Shown here: piece after piece, positions 9,129 to 17,605 of the stretch
How positions within the stretch are numbered: position 1 is the first letter of the stretch
Layout: every line of letters begins with the position of its first letter
DNA from: AC-56 sp963798705
Lineage (GTDB): Bacteria > Actinomycetota > Thermoleophilia > Solirubrobacterales > 70-9
Length of the DNA: 64,000 bases
Reading direction: 5' to 3'
NCBI GenBank assembly: GCA_963798705.1
Contig: CAWCTW010000003.1
Location: 310,001-374,000, forward strand
The notes under the pieces: model-generated
The model's input: only the letters and a program-made list of their open reading frames with translations
Database searches by the model: none
What the model was told of the DNA's origin: nothing
Made by a program: the position numbers and the translations under genes

Positions 9129-10496
9129 ATGGAAAGTGGAGCTCGGGCAGATCGCGCGACGATCGAACGATTTCCTCGCTGGCTCGTCGGAGACTGGGGG
9201 ACGATCGTTCGGGATCCCCTGGATCTGATGCGGCTCGCCCTGCTGGTGGGGGCTGTGGTCACGCTGGCCGTCGGCCCTCGCGAGCAGAGCTTCCGGCTCT
9301 TCCTGACGTTCGTGGTCGTGCTGATCCCGCGAGCGCTCGACGTGCCGCGCCCGTTCGACCTGGCGTTCATCGCCGCGATGTCATTTCAGGCATGGGGCAA
9401 TGTCTTCGGCGCCTTCGACGACGTGTACGGATACGACAAGCTCGTCCATTTCCTCCTGCCGGCTGCGATGTCGGCGCTTTTCTACCTCGCCCTCGTCCGG
9501 TTGCGCGTCGTGCCCGATCTGGCCGCGGAGACCGGGATCCACGAGCGCGGCGGGAGCCTGCTGCTGACCTGCGTCTTCGGCCTCGCCCTCGGCGGCGGTC
9601 TGTACGAGCTGTACGAGTGGTTCGCCGATACCTATCTGGGAGCGCAGCTCTACACGAGCTACGGCGACTCGATCGGCGACCTGGTCGACGACGGGCTGGG
9701 CGCCCTGTGCGGCGGCGCGCTGATCCTCGCCTGGAACAGCTACGGATGGGGCACCCGCCGCCGTGCCCATGCGGGCCACGCTCCGAGCGAGGATCCGGTG
9801 GCGGAGGCGGGTCAACAAGTCATCGACCGGTTGAAGCCCGGCCCCGGGGAGACTGGCGGGAGGGTGAGCTATCCGAGGCTTCCGCGCTGGCTCGCCGGAG
9901 ACTGGTCGCGGATGCTTCGTGACCCGGCCGACCTGCTGCGCCTGGGGCTCGCGGCAGGGATCGTCATCGCTGCGCTGAACGGAGAGACCGACCTCGCGAT
10001 CCGGTTCGCCATCAGCTTCGCCGCTGCCGTGCTCGTGCGTGTACTCGAAGTGCCGAGGGCATTCGACCTGATCTTCGCGCTCGCGATGGTGGTCCACGCA
10101 TCGGGTGCGACCTTCGCGGCGATCGGCTCGATGTCTGCATATGAGCCCGCCATCCACGTCGTCGTCTCCGCCACCACGATTCCGGTGGTCTATGTGGCGC
10201 TCGTTCGCCTGCGACTCGTGCCCGACCTGTCCGCCGAGATGCGGCTGCACGAGAGCCTCGCGATCGGGCTCATCGGCTTCTGCAGCGGATTCGCCGTGGG
10301 GATCGGGTACGAGGTCTACGTATTCGTCGCCAACAGGGCATTCGGAGCCGCGTCGTCGGTCCAGTACGCACAGCTGATCGACCGGCTGGCGCTGGACGCC
10401 CTGGGAGCCCTCGCCGGCGCGCTGATGCTCGTGATCTGGGATCGCCGCGGCTGGCCCACGAACCGCGTACCGGCACACCGCCTGCACGAGTCCTGA
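9129..10496 (+). CDS. Membrane protein made of two tandem DUF2238/YjdF-like domains
   Basis: This 455-aa protein contains the same roughly 195-residue membrane domain twice, about residues 15-210 and 245-445. Both copies start PRWL[VA]GDW and share RDP.DL.RL, [DE]VPR.FDL, and VALVRLR.VPDL[SA]AE. Copy 1 keeps the polar residues expected in YjdF-type proteins: YDKLVHF, YELYEWFAD and GDLVDDGLGAL. Copy 2 has lost most of them (YEPAIHV, YEVYVFVAN, LIDRLALDALGAL). Each copy has about five membrane helices. The function of the family is unknown, and copy 2 may have become a structural partner of copy 1. The ATG at 9129 has only a weak ribosome site. It is a single gene, divergent from the monooxygenase operon. 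Confidence 0.85.
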   Translation: MESGARADRATIERFPRWLVGDWGTIVRDPLDLMRLALLVGAVVTLAVGPREQSFRLFLTFVVVLIPRALDVPRPFDLAFIAAMSFQAWGNVFGAFDDVYGYDKLVHFLLPAAMSALFYLALVRLRVVPDLAAETGIHERGGSLLLTCVFGLALGGGLYELYEWFADTYLGAQLYTSYGDSIGDLVDDGLGALCGGALILAWNSYGWGTRRRAHAGHAPSEDPVAEAGQQVIDRLKPGPGETGGRVSYPRLPRWLAGDWSRMLRDPADLLRLGLAAGIVIAALNGETDLAIRFAISFAAAVLVRVLEVPRAFDLIFALAMVVHASGATFAAIGSMSAYEPAIHVVVSATTIPVVYVALVRLRLVPDLSAEMRLHESLAIGLIGFCSGFAVGIGYEVYVFVANRAFGAASSVQYAQLIDRLALDALGALAGALMLVIWDRRGWPTNRVPAHRLHES

Positions 10497-10835
10497 AGGC
10501 CGCCCCCAATCGCATGCCGTCCGCCGATTGCTTGCGCTGGGTGGCCAGCGCCCCGATCGTGCCCTGGCCGGCCGAGCACGCACGCGAACAGCGCGACGAC
10601 CGGTGCCCGGTCGGGCCCGCACGTCGCGCGAGATAGCCACTCCCTCGCGCGCTCCAAGCCCGCGGCACGGCGTATCGCGCCGGCGTCAAACGGTCATGTC
10701 GCGGGCCCCGAGGGATCATGCCCTCGGGGGTTCCCCGTGGTCCGAGACGGGAGCGCGCGCCGCTGGGAGCGGGGACCGACGGTCAGCTCGCTGACCGTGA
10801 CGCATCGCCCGTGGCGGCGCCGGGAAGGAAGGCAC
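10497..10835. other. Intergenic region before the MFS gene
   Basis: These roughly 340 bases contain no supported gene. They hold a strong hairpin (listed separately) and, at the right end, an AG-rich GGAAGGAAGG stretch directly before the ATC codon at 10837. That stretch may be the ribosome site of the MFS carrier. Confidence 0.5.
10706..10729. terminator. Perfect 9-bp stem-loop, terminator-like
   Basis: CCCCGAGGG at 10706-10714 and CCCTCGGGG at 10721-10729 pair perfectly around a six-base loop. There is no long T-run after it, as is common in high-GC genomes. It lies 210 bases after the duplicated membrane-protein gene and about 110-130 bases before the MFS coding region, so it may end the first transcript or attenuate the second. 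Confidence 0.45.
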
Positions 10836-10935
10836 CATCGAAGCCACGGTTTCGGAAGATCGGGCGACCTCGAACCGCCGGCTGCGCCGGGGCGAGCGCG
10901 GCCTCCTGGCGATCGTCGGCCTGCCCACCCTCGGG

Positions 10936-12141
10936 ATGGCGCTCGCGATCACCGTGGTCTCGACCTACCTGCCGGTGGTCGCGAACCAGTTCACCTCGTC
11001 GGCGACCATCATCGGCGTGATCATCGGCGGGGAAGGGATGATGGCCCTATGGCTGCCGGTGATCGTCGGCAGCTGGTCGGACCGCCTGACCACGCCGATC
11101 GGGAGGCGCATCCCGTTCATCCTCCTCGGCACTCCGATGATGGTGATCGGTCTCGTGCTCATGGGCCTCGTGGGCTCACTGATCGCCATCGGCCTCGTGG
11201 TCGCGATCTTCTTCGCGGGGTACTTCGTCGCCTACGAGCCGTACCGAGCGCTGTACCCCGACATCTTCGGCGACGAGGTGGCCGGTCGCGCGCAGGGCAA
11301 CCAGGCGCTCTGGCGCGGCATCGGCACCGGTACGGCGCTGCTCGCCGGCGGAGCGCTCCTCAGTCTCGCGAACTTCGCCCCCTTCGTGGCGGCGGCGCTG
11401 GTCCTGGTCGCGGCAAACGCGGCTTTCACCGTCCTGCTCTTGCGCTACGGCGATTCCCCGCGCGGGGAACGGAGCCTGGATGCCCTCGGGGTGCGGGAGA
11501 TCGCGGGGCGCGTCCGCAGGCTGTTGGCGCAGCGCCCTGCGCTGCGGCACTACCTGATTGCCAACTCCCTCTGGGAGCTCGCGATGGGCGCGCTGAAGAC
11601 GTTCATCGTGCTCTACGTCACCGCCGGGCTCGGATTCAGCCTCGCTCAGGCATCGCTGATCATCGGCGGCGTCGCAATCATCGTGCTCGTCGGAGGCTTC
11701 GCCAGCGGCAAGCTCGGCGACCGGCTCGGGAAGCTGCGGGTCCTGCGGGTGGGCCTGTGGGTCTACGGTGCGGCGATGCTGGTCCCGATGGTCACCGAGT
11801 TCCCTCCGTTGCTGCTCCCGGCGGTGCCGGTCATCGCCTTTGGCGGAGGGATGATCATGGGCCTTCCCTATGCGGTGCTGATGCCCTTGATGCCCGAGGA
11901 CGAGCACGGCGTGATCACCGGCGTCTACAGCCTCAGCCGCGGGCTGGGGACGATGCTCGGGCCCATCCTGGCCGGTGTCGCGATACAGACGCTCGGTTCC
12001 GCCCTGTTCGAGTCGACCGCGGGATACGCGGCGATGTGGTTGATCACGGCAAGCGCCATCTTCGCGAGCCTGCCGTTCCTCGCGAGGCTGCGATCCGACG
12101 TGCGAGACGCGGGCGCCGACGAGCGGGCTGCCGGGGGCTGA
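10936..12141 (+). CDS. MFS transporter, GPH/SLC45-like sugar carrier
   Basis: This 401-aa carrier (from the first canonical start) has about 11 visible membrane helices. It carries the GPH/SLC45-type loop 2-3 motif SDRLTTPIGRRIPF and AYEPYRALYPDI, both typical of sugar:H+ symporters, plus a second half with GKLGDRLGKLR. The only canonical in-frame start, ATG 10936, cuts into the first helix. The frame is open back to the stop at 10798 and encodes a natural-looking N-terminus (EATVSEDRATSNRRLRRGER, then LLAIVGLP) if translation begins at ATC 10837 after GGAAGGAAGG. The true protein is therefore probably about 434 aa. The substrate is unknown. Confidence 0.85.
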   Translation: MALAITVVSTYLPVVANQFTSSATIIGVIIGGEGMMALWLPVIVGSWSDRLTTPIGRRIPFILLGTPMMVIGLVLMGLVGSLIAIGLVVAIFFAGYFVAYEPYRALYPDIFGDEVAGRAQGNQALWRGIGTGTALLAGGALLSLANFAPFVAAALVLVAANAAFTVLLLRYGDSPRGERSLDALGVREIAGRVRRLLAQRPALRHYLIANSLWELAMGALKTFIVLYVTAGLGFSLAQASLIIGGVAIIVLVGGFASGKLGDRLGKLRVLRVGLWVYGAAMLVPMVTEFPPLLLPAVPVIAFGGGMIMGLPYAVLMPLMPEDEHGVITGVYSLSRGLGTMLGPILAGVAIQTLGSALFESTAGYAAMWLITASAIFASLPFLARLRSDVRDAGADERAAGG

Positions 12142-12167
12142 GCCCCGACCAGGCCCGGACGGCGAAC

Positions 12168-13232
12168 CTACGTCCCGCGGGTCGGGCCCGCGCCGGCCGG
12201 ATTCGAAACCGCGCCCTGAGCCGACTCGGTCGCCAGGTCGGGATGGATGAGGTGGATCACGTCGCGCCGGGCCCACAGGCCGGGGAGCATCGGCAGGACG
12301 AACGAGAACAGCCGGTAGATGATCGTGCCGGCCACCGCCTCCGGAAGGTCGAGCCCGACCCAGATCAACGCGAGGCTCAGGAGCACCTCGGTGACGCCGG
12401 CACCGCCGAGTGGCAGGCTGCGGCGCGTGAGGGCGTAGCCGGTTGCCAGCCCCAGGACCACTGGGCCGATGGGGAGCACGGCGCCGATGGCACGAAGCGA
12501 GGCCCACAGGGAGATGACCTCGCCCGCCCAGTAGGCGGTGATCCCCGCGAGGGCCGGCAGGAAGGGGAGCGGCGACAGTGCCATCTTCCGTAGAAGCTCG
12601 ATCCCGCCGAGCGCATCCGCGAGCATGCGCCATCCCTTGCCACGGCGGCTTGCGATCGCCGGCCGTGAGCGGGCGGCGACCGCGAAGCCGACCGCGAAGC
12701 CGATCGGGACCGCCAGCGCCCATGGCCAAAGGACGCTTGGCATCACATCGCCTCCCTGGATGAGCATGACGATGGCGCAGATGCACGCCGCCGGCGCGAT
12801 CGCCACGTACTCGAGGCCGCCGAGCGCTAGGACGCGTGTGACGGCGGCGCGCCCGTCCGACTCGAGCGACGAGATCGCCCGGTAATCGACCGCGAACCCG
12901 CCGCCGGGCGCGAAGGCGCCGAATCCGGTCGCGACGAGTCTCGCGACGAGCGGCAGTCGAAGGCGCGGACCGCCGAACGCGGCAAGGATCCGCCGGTAGG
13001 CCAGTGTGTAGCCGGCGAACGCCACGAACTGCGCCGCCGCCGCCCCGGCCAGCCAACCGGGATGCAACCGGGCGAACGCGTCTGCGACGCTGCCGAAGCC
13101 GGCGTCGGCAGCGACCAGCACCGCCGCAGCCGCCGCGATTGCGGCCGCCCCTACGAGCATTCTTCCCGGATGCCGCCGCCATCGCTTCATGCAGGGCGGC
13201 CAGTACCCGGACGCGGATCCGCCCGGTGTCAC
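12168..13232 (-). CDS. Lysylphosphatidylglycerol-synthase-like flippase domain protein (UPF0104)
   Basis: This 354-aa polytopic membrane protein has about eight to nine hydrophobic segments. It carries the UPF0104/LPG-synthase transmembrane pattern, best seen in LPLGGAGVTEVLLSLALI and VAGTIIYRLFSFVLPMLPG near the C-terminus. In MprF this domain flips charged phospholipids. Here the synthetase domain is absent, so it may move another lipid or act in glycolipid assembly. GTG 13232 is used; ATG 13190 (MKRWRR) would give a tidier positive-inside N-terminus and is a fair alternative. It is convergent with the MFS gene and 28 bases after the TVP38 gene, so it is probably in an operon with it. Confidence 0.85.
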   Translation of the reverse strand: MTPGGSASGYWPPCMKRWRRHPGRMLVGAAAIAAAAAVLVAADAGFGSVADAFARLHPGWLAGAAAAQFVAFAGYTLAYRRILAAFGGPRLRLPLVARLVATGFGAFAPGGGFAVDYRAISSLESDGRAAVTRVLALGGLEYVAIAPAACICAIVMLIQGGDVMPSVLWPWALAVPIGFAVGFAVAARSRPAIASRRGKGWRMLADALGGIELLRKMALSPLPFLPALAGITAYWAGEVISLWASLRAIGAVLPIGPVVLGLATGYALTRRSLPLGGAGVTEVLLSLALIWVGLDLPEAVAGTIIYRLFSFVLPMLPGLWARRDVIHLIHPDLATESAQGAVSNPAGAGPTRGT

Positions 13233-13260
13233 CGCGCTGACGCTGCGGTTGGTGGACCTC

Positions 13261-13899
13261 TTAAGCGGGCGCGGCGCGGAGGCGACGAACGAGGAAGGTC
13301 GCCGAGGCGCCCCCGATCGCGATTGATCCCACCGCGATCAGGATGGCGGTCGGCGACCCCGCTCCCAGGCCCTGTCCGAGCAGGGCATAGGGAGCGGTGC
13401 GAAGAAGAGCCCCGATCGCGAGCGCTCCGGCGAAGCCGAGGATCTTCACGCGCGAGACACCGGCGGCGTAATGGAGGCCCGTGACCGGGACGCCCGGCAT
13501 TAGGCGGGCAGCGAGCACGGCGGCGAACCCCCGCGAGTCCAGCACCGAGTTGACACGACGCAGCTTCGAGCTCCTGGCGATCAGGTCCTCCACCGGCCGC
13601 CGGGCCAGCGTCCGGCCCACCGCGAACGCGGCCAGGCCGCCGAGCACGGCGCCGACCACCGCCAACGCGGTGCCGCCCAGCGCGCCGAAGGCCAGCCCAC
13701 TGCCGGCGGCCAGAACCGTCCCGGGGAACAGCGCCGGCGTCAGGAGGATCCACGCCGCGACGGCGATCAGCGGCGCGAGCACGCCGGCGGCAAGGACCAG
13801 ATTCCGGAGCTCGGTGGGCGAGTGCGGGAGCAGGAACGCCGCCGCGGCGAACGACGCCGCGACGATCGAGCCGAGTCCCACCAGCCGAACGATCCGCAC
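13261..13899 (-). CDS. TVP38/TMEM64 family membrane protein
   Basis: This 212-aa protein of the VTT/SNARE-associated superfamily has about six hydrophobic segments. It shows the family blocks FPGTVLAAGSGLAFGALGG near residue 58 and LAARLMPGVPVTGLHYAAG near residue 131. Related DedA and VTT proteins transport or scramble lipids, including undecaprenyl phosphate; the role here is unknown. The GTG start at 13899 gives MRIVRLVG. The gene precedes the flippase-like gene on the same strand and is divergent from the PHP gene at 14037. A second DedA-type gene lies at 17596. Confidence 0.87.
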   Translation of the reverse strand: MRIVRLVGLGSIVAASFAAAAFLLPHSPTELRNLVLAAGVLAPLIAVAAWILLTPALFPGTVLAAGSGLAFGALGGTALAVVGAVLGGLAAFAVGRTLARRPVEDLIARSSKLRRVNSVLDSRGFAAVLAARLMPGVPVTGLHYAAGVSRVKILGFAGALAIGALLRTAPYALLGQGLGAGSPTAILIAVGSIAIGGASATFLVRRLRAAPA

Positions 13900-14036
13900 G
13901 ATCCGAGCATAGCCCGGGCCGTTGAGAGCACGGCGGGGTCGGTGCGGCTGCGGGCATGGCGACGTCGAGGGTCAGGACGGTGACAATCCAGTGGGACATG
14001 ACCGGTTCGCCCGCCACACGGGGGTAGGCGCCCCGC

Positions 14037-15116
14037 GTGACCGCGCCTCGACACGACCTGTCCTGCGTCGTCCACGTCCATTCGACCTACTCGGACGGCA
14101 CCGCGACCGTTCCCGAGATCGTCGCCGCCGCGCGGGAGGCGGGCCGCGACGCGGTTCTGCTGACCGATCACGACACCCTCGGAGCCAAGCGCGACGGCTG
14201 GGAGCGCTGGCACGACGGGGTGCTGGCCTTGGTCGGGCTCGAGGTCTCGCCGAAAGGGGGGCATTACCTCGCGTTCGACCTGGACGAGGAGGTCGACCAC
14301 GCGCAGCTCGGCGAGGACGAGATACCGGCCGCGGTCGCGGCGGCCGGCGGTTTCGGCTTCGCCGCCCACCCATTCTCGCGGGGCTCGGCGATGTCGAAGA
14401 CGATCGGACGCCCTCATCCGTGGCGCCGGTTGCACAATCCGGCGCTGACCGGAATCGAGATCTGGAGCCTCGCGACCGACTCCGCCGAGAGCTGGCGCAG
14501 CCCCCTCGAGGCGATCCGGTTCCTCCGCGACCCCGAGAGGCAGCTCGTCGACCCGCCGCCGGGCAACCTCGAATCGTGGGACGCGCTCCTCGCCGACCGG
14601 CCGATGGTGGCCATCGGGGGCCTGGACGCACACCAGAAGGGAGTGCGGATTCGCGGGCGAGTGCGTTCGCCGATGCCGAATCGCGAGTGGTTTCGAATGC
14701 TCGGAACCCACCTGTTGCTGGACGCGGAGCTCACCGGCGAGCTCGAGCTGGATCGAGAGCGCGCCTATTCGGCGCTTCGCCGCGGCCGGTGCTACGTCTC
14801 GCGCGACTCGCTGGGCGAGCCGCGCGGCTTCGGCTTCTGGGCCGAGTCGAACGGGGAACGGCGCGAGATGGGCGAGAACGCAGCCGGCGACGACTGGGTC
14901 CTGCGCACGCGCGTGCCGCGCCCGGCAGATCTGGTCCTCACCCGGGACGGAAAGCCCGTCGCGGGCACCCATGGCGGTAGCCTGGCCTATCCCGTGCAGG
15001 CGCCGGGCACCTATCGCGTCGCTGCCCACGTCAGCGCCGGCGAGGTGCGGCGAACCTGGATCTTGAGCAACGCGATACGCATCCGTGGGGAGGGCGAACC
15101 GAGCATCCGTGAATGA
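14037..15116 (+). CDS. PHP-domain metal-dependent phosphoesterase
   Basis: This 359-aa protein has all the PHP-superfamily metal motifs: HVHSTYSDG (HxH) at residues 12-20, LTDHDT about 42, AAHPF about 105, and GLDAH about 200. The PHP domain hydrolyses phosphoesters (YciV-type members act on 3',5'-nucleotide bisphosphates or short RNA). The C-terminal roughly 110 residues form an extra beta-rich domain that may bind substrate. The start is GTG 14037; no strong ribosome site is seen. The PAP2 gene overlaps its end and is probably co-transcribed. Confidence 0.85.
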   Translation: MTAPRHDLSCVVHVHSTYSDGTATVPEIVAAAREAGRDAVLLTDHDTLGAKRDGWERWHDGVLALVGLEVSPKGGHYLAFDLDEEVDHAQLGEDEIPAAVAAAGGFGFAAHPFSRGSAMSKTIGRPHPWRRLHNPALTGIEIWSLATDSAESWRSPLEAIRFLRDPERQLVDPPPGNLESWDALLADRPMVAIGGLDAHQKGVRIRGRVRSPMPNREWFRMLGTHLLLDAELTGELELDRERAYSALRRGRCYVSRDSLGEPRGFGFWAESNGERREMGENAAGDDWVLRTRVPRPADLVLTRDGKPVAGTHGGSLAYPVQAPGTYRVAAHVSAGEVRRTWILSNAIRIRGEGEPSIRE

Positions 15117-15663
15117 CCGGGCTGCAGACCGGCAGTGGATGGCCGAGGCGGAGCGCCTGGATCTCGCGGTGTACGCCGCGATTGCGGCGACACCCACGCC
15201 GGGCCTCGACGTCGCCATGACGAGGCTCTCGCGGGCTGCCGATTACTCGAAGATCTCGCTGTCGGCGGCGGCGATGCTCGCGCTCGTCCGGGGGCGGGCG
15301 GGGGTTCGCGCCGCTCGAAGCGGGCTCGTGAGCGTCGCGGCGACGGCGACGCTCACGAACCTCGTCCTGAAGCGCGTCGGGCGGCGCCGTCCCGATCCCG
15401 CCGTGGCCGAGGTCCCCATGGGCCGTCGGGTGCGGATGCCGAGGTCGACCTCGTTTCCTTCCGGGCACGCCGCCTCGGCCTTCGCGTTCGCGACGGGCGT
15501 GGGACACGTGCTCCCGCGCACGGCCGTACCCCTACACCTCCTCGCCGCGCTGATCTCCTACTCGCGGGTGCATACCGGGGTTCACTACCCGGCCGACGCG
15601 ATCGCGGGGGCGGTCGTCGGCACCGCCATCGCGCAGGTCGCCACCAAGGGCCTCGACGCTTGA
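15109..15663 (+). CDS. PAP2-family membrane phosphatase
   Basis: This protein of about 184 aa carries the three acid-phosphatase motifs of the PAP2 superfamily: KRVGRRRPDP, SFPSGHAASA and SRVHTGVHYPAD. It should dephosphorylate a lipid phosphate, such as undecaprenyl pyrophosphate or phosphatidate, at the membrane surface. About four helices are predicted. GTG 15109 overlaps the PHP gene by eight bases and is preferred; GTG 15085 and ATG 15139 are alternatives. It is convergent with the DUF4396 gene. Confidence 0.87.
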   Translation: MNDRAADRQWMAEAERLDLAVYAAIAATPTPGLDVAMTRLSRAADYSKISLSAAAMLALVRGRAGVRAARSGLVSVAATATLTNLVLKRVGRRRPDPAVAEVPMGRRVRMPRSTSFPSGHAASAFAFATGVGHVLPRTAVPLHLLAALISYSRVHTGVHYPADAIAGAVVGTAIAQVATKGLDA

Positions 15664-15731
15664 GCCCCTTCTCGACCCCGGCGCGTCCGCGAGGAGGCGG
15701 GCGAGAAACCGCGCCCTTCGCCATCGCGTCG

Positions 15732-16532
15732 CTACATCTTCTCCTTGATCCCCGCCTTGATCAGCCAGGTGTTCACAGGCCAGGCGGTGAAGAAGCCGAC
15801 GACCATGCCCACCTGCATCATGAACCAGTAGGCGGGGCTTGCGGTCGTCAGGGGTGGCTGCCAGAGGACGAGGTGGTAGAGCGCCATGTAGCCGAACAGC
15901 CCCACCTGGAAGGCGACGATCGACAGCGTGTCGGCCTTGATCGCCTGCCAGATGCCGGCCAGCCTGCCGAGGTCCTCGCGCATCGGGACGATCGAGAAGT
16001 ACTGGAAGACGATCCCGAACGTCCAGGCGAGGACGAAGTCGGCGACGTACATCGCCATCAGCGTGTTCGCGGCCTCGGCGGCGAACAGCGGAATCATCCA
16101 GGCGGTCGCATAGACGATCCACTCGCCGCAGATGTCGCCGAGCGTGCACCCGGCGCCGCAGTGGCTCACCCCCTTGGAGATCGGCCACCAGTTCTTCTTC
16201 GCGAACGGTAGGTAGGAGGGTGGGTCCTCGTCGCCCGAGGACATCATCTCCTCCATGTCGTTGCCGTGCTCCTCGGCCCACCTGTGGCTCATCCGCTTGC
16301 CGCGGCGAAAGTAGAACCACACCGCCACCGGCCCCCAGTAGAGGGCCGTGATCGGATAGACGGCGTTCATGATCGCCATCTGCTGGCGGTAGCCGCGCAC
16401 GATGTCCCAGAGGATCGCGAAGGCGCACAGGAATGCGACCCCGAGCGCCACCCAGCCGACGACGAGCCAGGCGGTGGAGCCGACCTGAGTCTCTGCCGCA
16501 AGCGGGAGCAACGGTGGAAATTTCTCCGGCAC
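15732..16532 (-). CDS. DUF4396 membrane protein with a His-Cys metal-like motif
   Basis: This 266-aa polytopic protein of the DUF4396 family has two N-terminal helices, a polar loop, then SHCGAGCTLGDI about residue 124, followed by three or four more helices. The conserved His and two Cys look able to bind a soft metal, but no function is established. The start is GTG 16532. A perfect ATACCC-N5-GGGTAT palindrome lies 11 bases upstream of this start and resembles copper-sensing CsoR operators, which would fit copper-responsive expression. The link to copper is inference. Confidence 0.83.
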   Translation of the reverse strand: MPEKFPPLLPLAAETQVGSTAWLVVGWVALGVAFLCAFAILWDIVRGYRQQMAIMNAVYPITALYWGPVAVWFYFRRGKRMSHRWAEEHGNDMEEMMSSGDEDPPSYLPFAKKNWWPISKGVSHCGAGCTLGDICGEWIVYATAWMIPLFAAEAANTLMAMYVADFVLAWTFGIVFQYFSIVPMREDLGRLAGIWQAIKADTLSIVAFQVGLFGYMALYHLVLWQPPLTTASPAYWFMMQVGMVVGFFTAWPVNTWLIKAGIKEKM

Positions 16533-16542
16533 GCTGCCCTGG

Positions 16543-16559
16543 ATACCCGGGTTGGGTAT
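16543..16559 (-). promoter_or_regulatory. CsoR-like operator palindrome upstream of DUF4396 gene
   Basis: The sequence ATACCCGGGTTGGGTAT is a perfect 6-bp dyad around five bases. It matches the TACCC-N5-GGGTA form described for CsoR-family copper repressor sites. It starts 11 bases before the GTG of the DUF4396 gene, where repressor binding would block transcription or initiation. No csoR gene is in the window. Confidence 0.5.
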
Positions 16560-16792
16560 GCGAAACCCGAGTAGTCATCGTGCTGACGGCGTGCCAGGGT
16601 CCAACGCGCCGCAGTCGGGAGCGTCCGGGTAGGCGTGGTCAGGACTCGCGGTGCTCGGGTCCGAAGGGCGGTGTGCTCGGCATCGCAGCCGGTCGCCTCA
16701 TCGCCCTACGTCTCGACCGCGGTGCCGGCCGAAACCGGGCAGGATCATGACACGGACGGGATTCCGGTGGGGGAAGGGGGTATCCGCGGATC

Positions 16793-17605
16793 GTGGCCCG
16801 TGAACCGATACGCCGCGTGGTCCTTGCGACCGGCGACGAGATGCCCGCCCTCGGCCTGGGGACCTGGGAGCTCGGTGGGGCGGGTGCCGAGCACGCGGTC
16901 GGACGCGCCATCGAGCTCGGCTACCGATTGATCGACACGGCCTGCGACTACGGAAGCGAGGCGGCGATCGCGTCGGCACTGCGGTCGGCGCCGTCGGATC
17001 GCGACGAGGTGTACCTCGTGTCGAAGGTGGAGGAGGACGAGGATGCGCTGGAGGGCGCCAAGGCCCGGACCGCGGCGCTCCGAGTCGAGCGGCTCGACCT
17101 GTGCCTCATCCACAGACCACCCCCGTCGGGCGCCGGCGAGGCGCTGTGGGAGGGCCTCATCGAGGCCCGGGAGGAAGGGATCGCGCGGGACATCGGGGTC
17201 AGCAACTACTCGATCGAGCTGCTCGAGCGGCTCGTTGAAGCGACCGGGCAGCGGCCGGCGGTCAACCAGCTCGAGTGGACACCGTTTGGTCACAGTCGGG
17301 AGATGGCGGATTACGCGGCGCGGAACGGGATCGTGATCCAGGCGTACAGCCCGCTGACACGCGCCGAGCGGCTCGACGACTCGACCCTTCGCGGCGTCGG
17401 CGAGAAGCATGGCAAGACCGCCGCCCAGGTGCTTCTGCGCTGGTCGCTCGAGACGGGAGCGGCCCCGATCCCGAAGGCCGGTCGCGCCGAGCACCTCGAG
17501 GCGAACATCGACCTGTTCGACTTCGAGCTCTGCCCGGGCGAGATCCGTACGTTGGACGAGTTGAACGAGCGCTGGTCCTCGCTGGGCGGGCTCCCCTACG
17601 TCTGA
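16793..17605 (+). CDS. Aldo/keto reductase
   Basis: This 270-aa cytoplasmic NADPH-dependent reductase of the AKR superfamily carries the full catalytic tetrad: Asp in LIDTACDYG, Tyr in the same block, Lys in LVSKVE, and His in CLIHRP. The cofactor site PIPKAGRAEHLEANID is present, a variant of the usual IPKS motif with Ala in place of Ser. The length is typical of the AKR5/2,5-diketogluconate reductase group. The start is GTG 16793. Its end overlaps the convergent DedA gene by ten bases. The substrate is unknown. Confidence 0.92.
   Translation: MAREPIRRVVLATGDEMPALGLGTWELGGAGAEHAVGRAIELGYRLIDTACDYGSEAAIASALRSAPSDRDEVYLVSKVEEDEDALEGAKARTAALRVERLDLCLIHRPPPSGAGEALWEGLIEAREEGIARDIGVSNYSIELLERLVEATGQRPAVNQLEWTPFGHSREMADYAARNGIVIQAYSPLTRAERLDDSTLRGVGEKHGKTAAQVLLRWSLETGAAPIPKAGRAEHLEANIDLFDFELCPGEIRTLDELNERWSSLGGLPYV

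Noticed and set aside
10737..12593. 618-aa frame overlapping the MFS carrier
   Set aside because: Lacks membrane helices and is Arg/Gly-rich; the carrier frame has clear MFS motifs.
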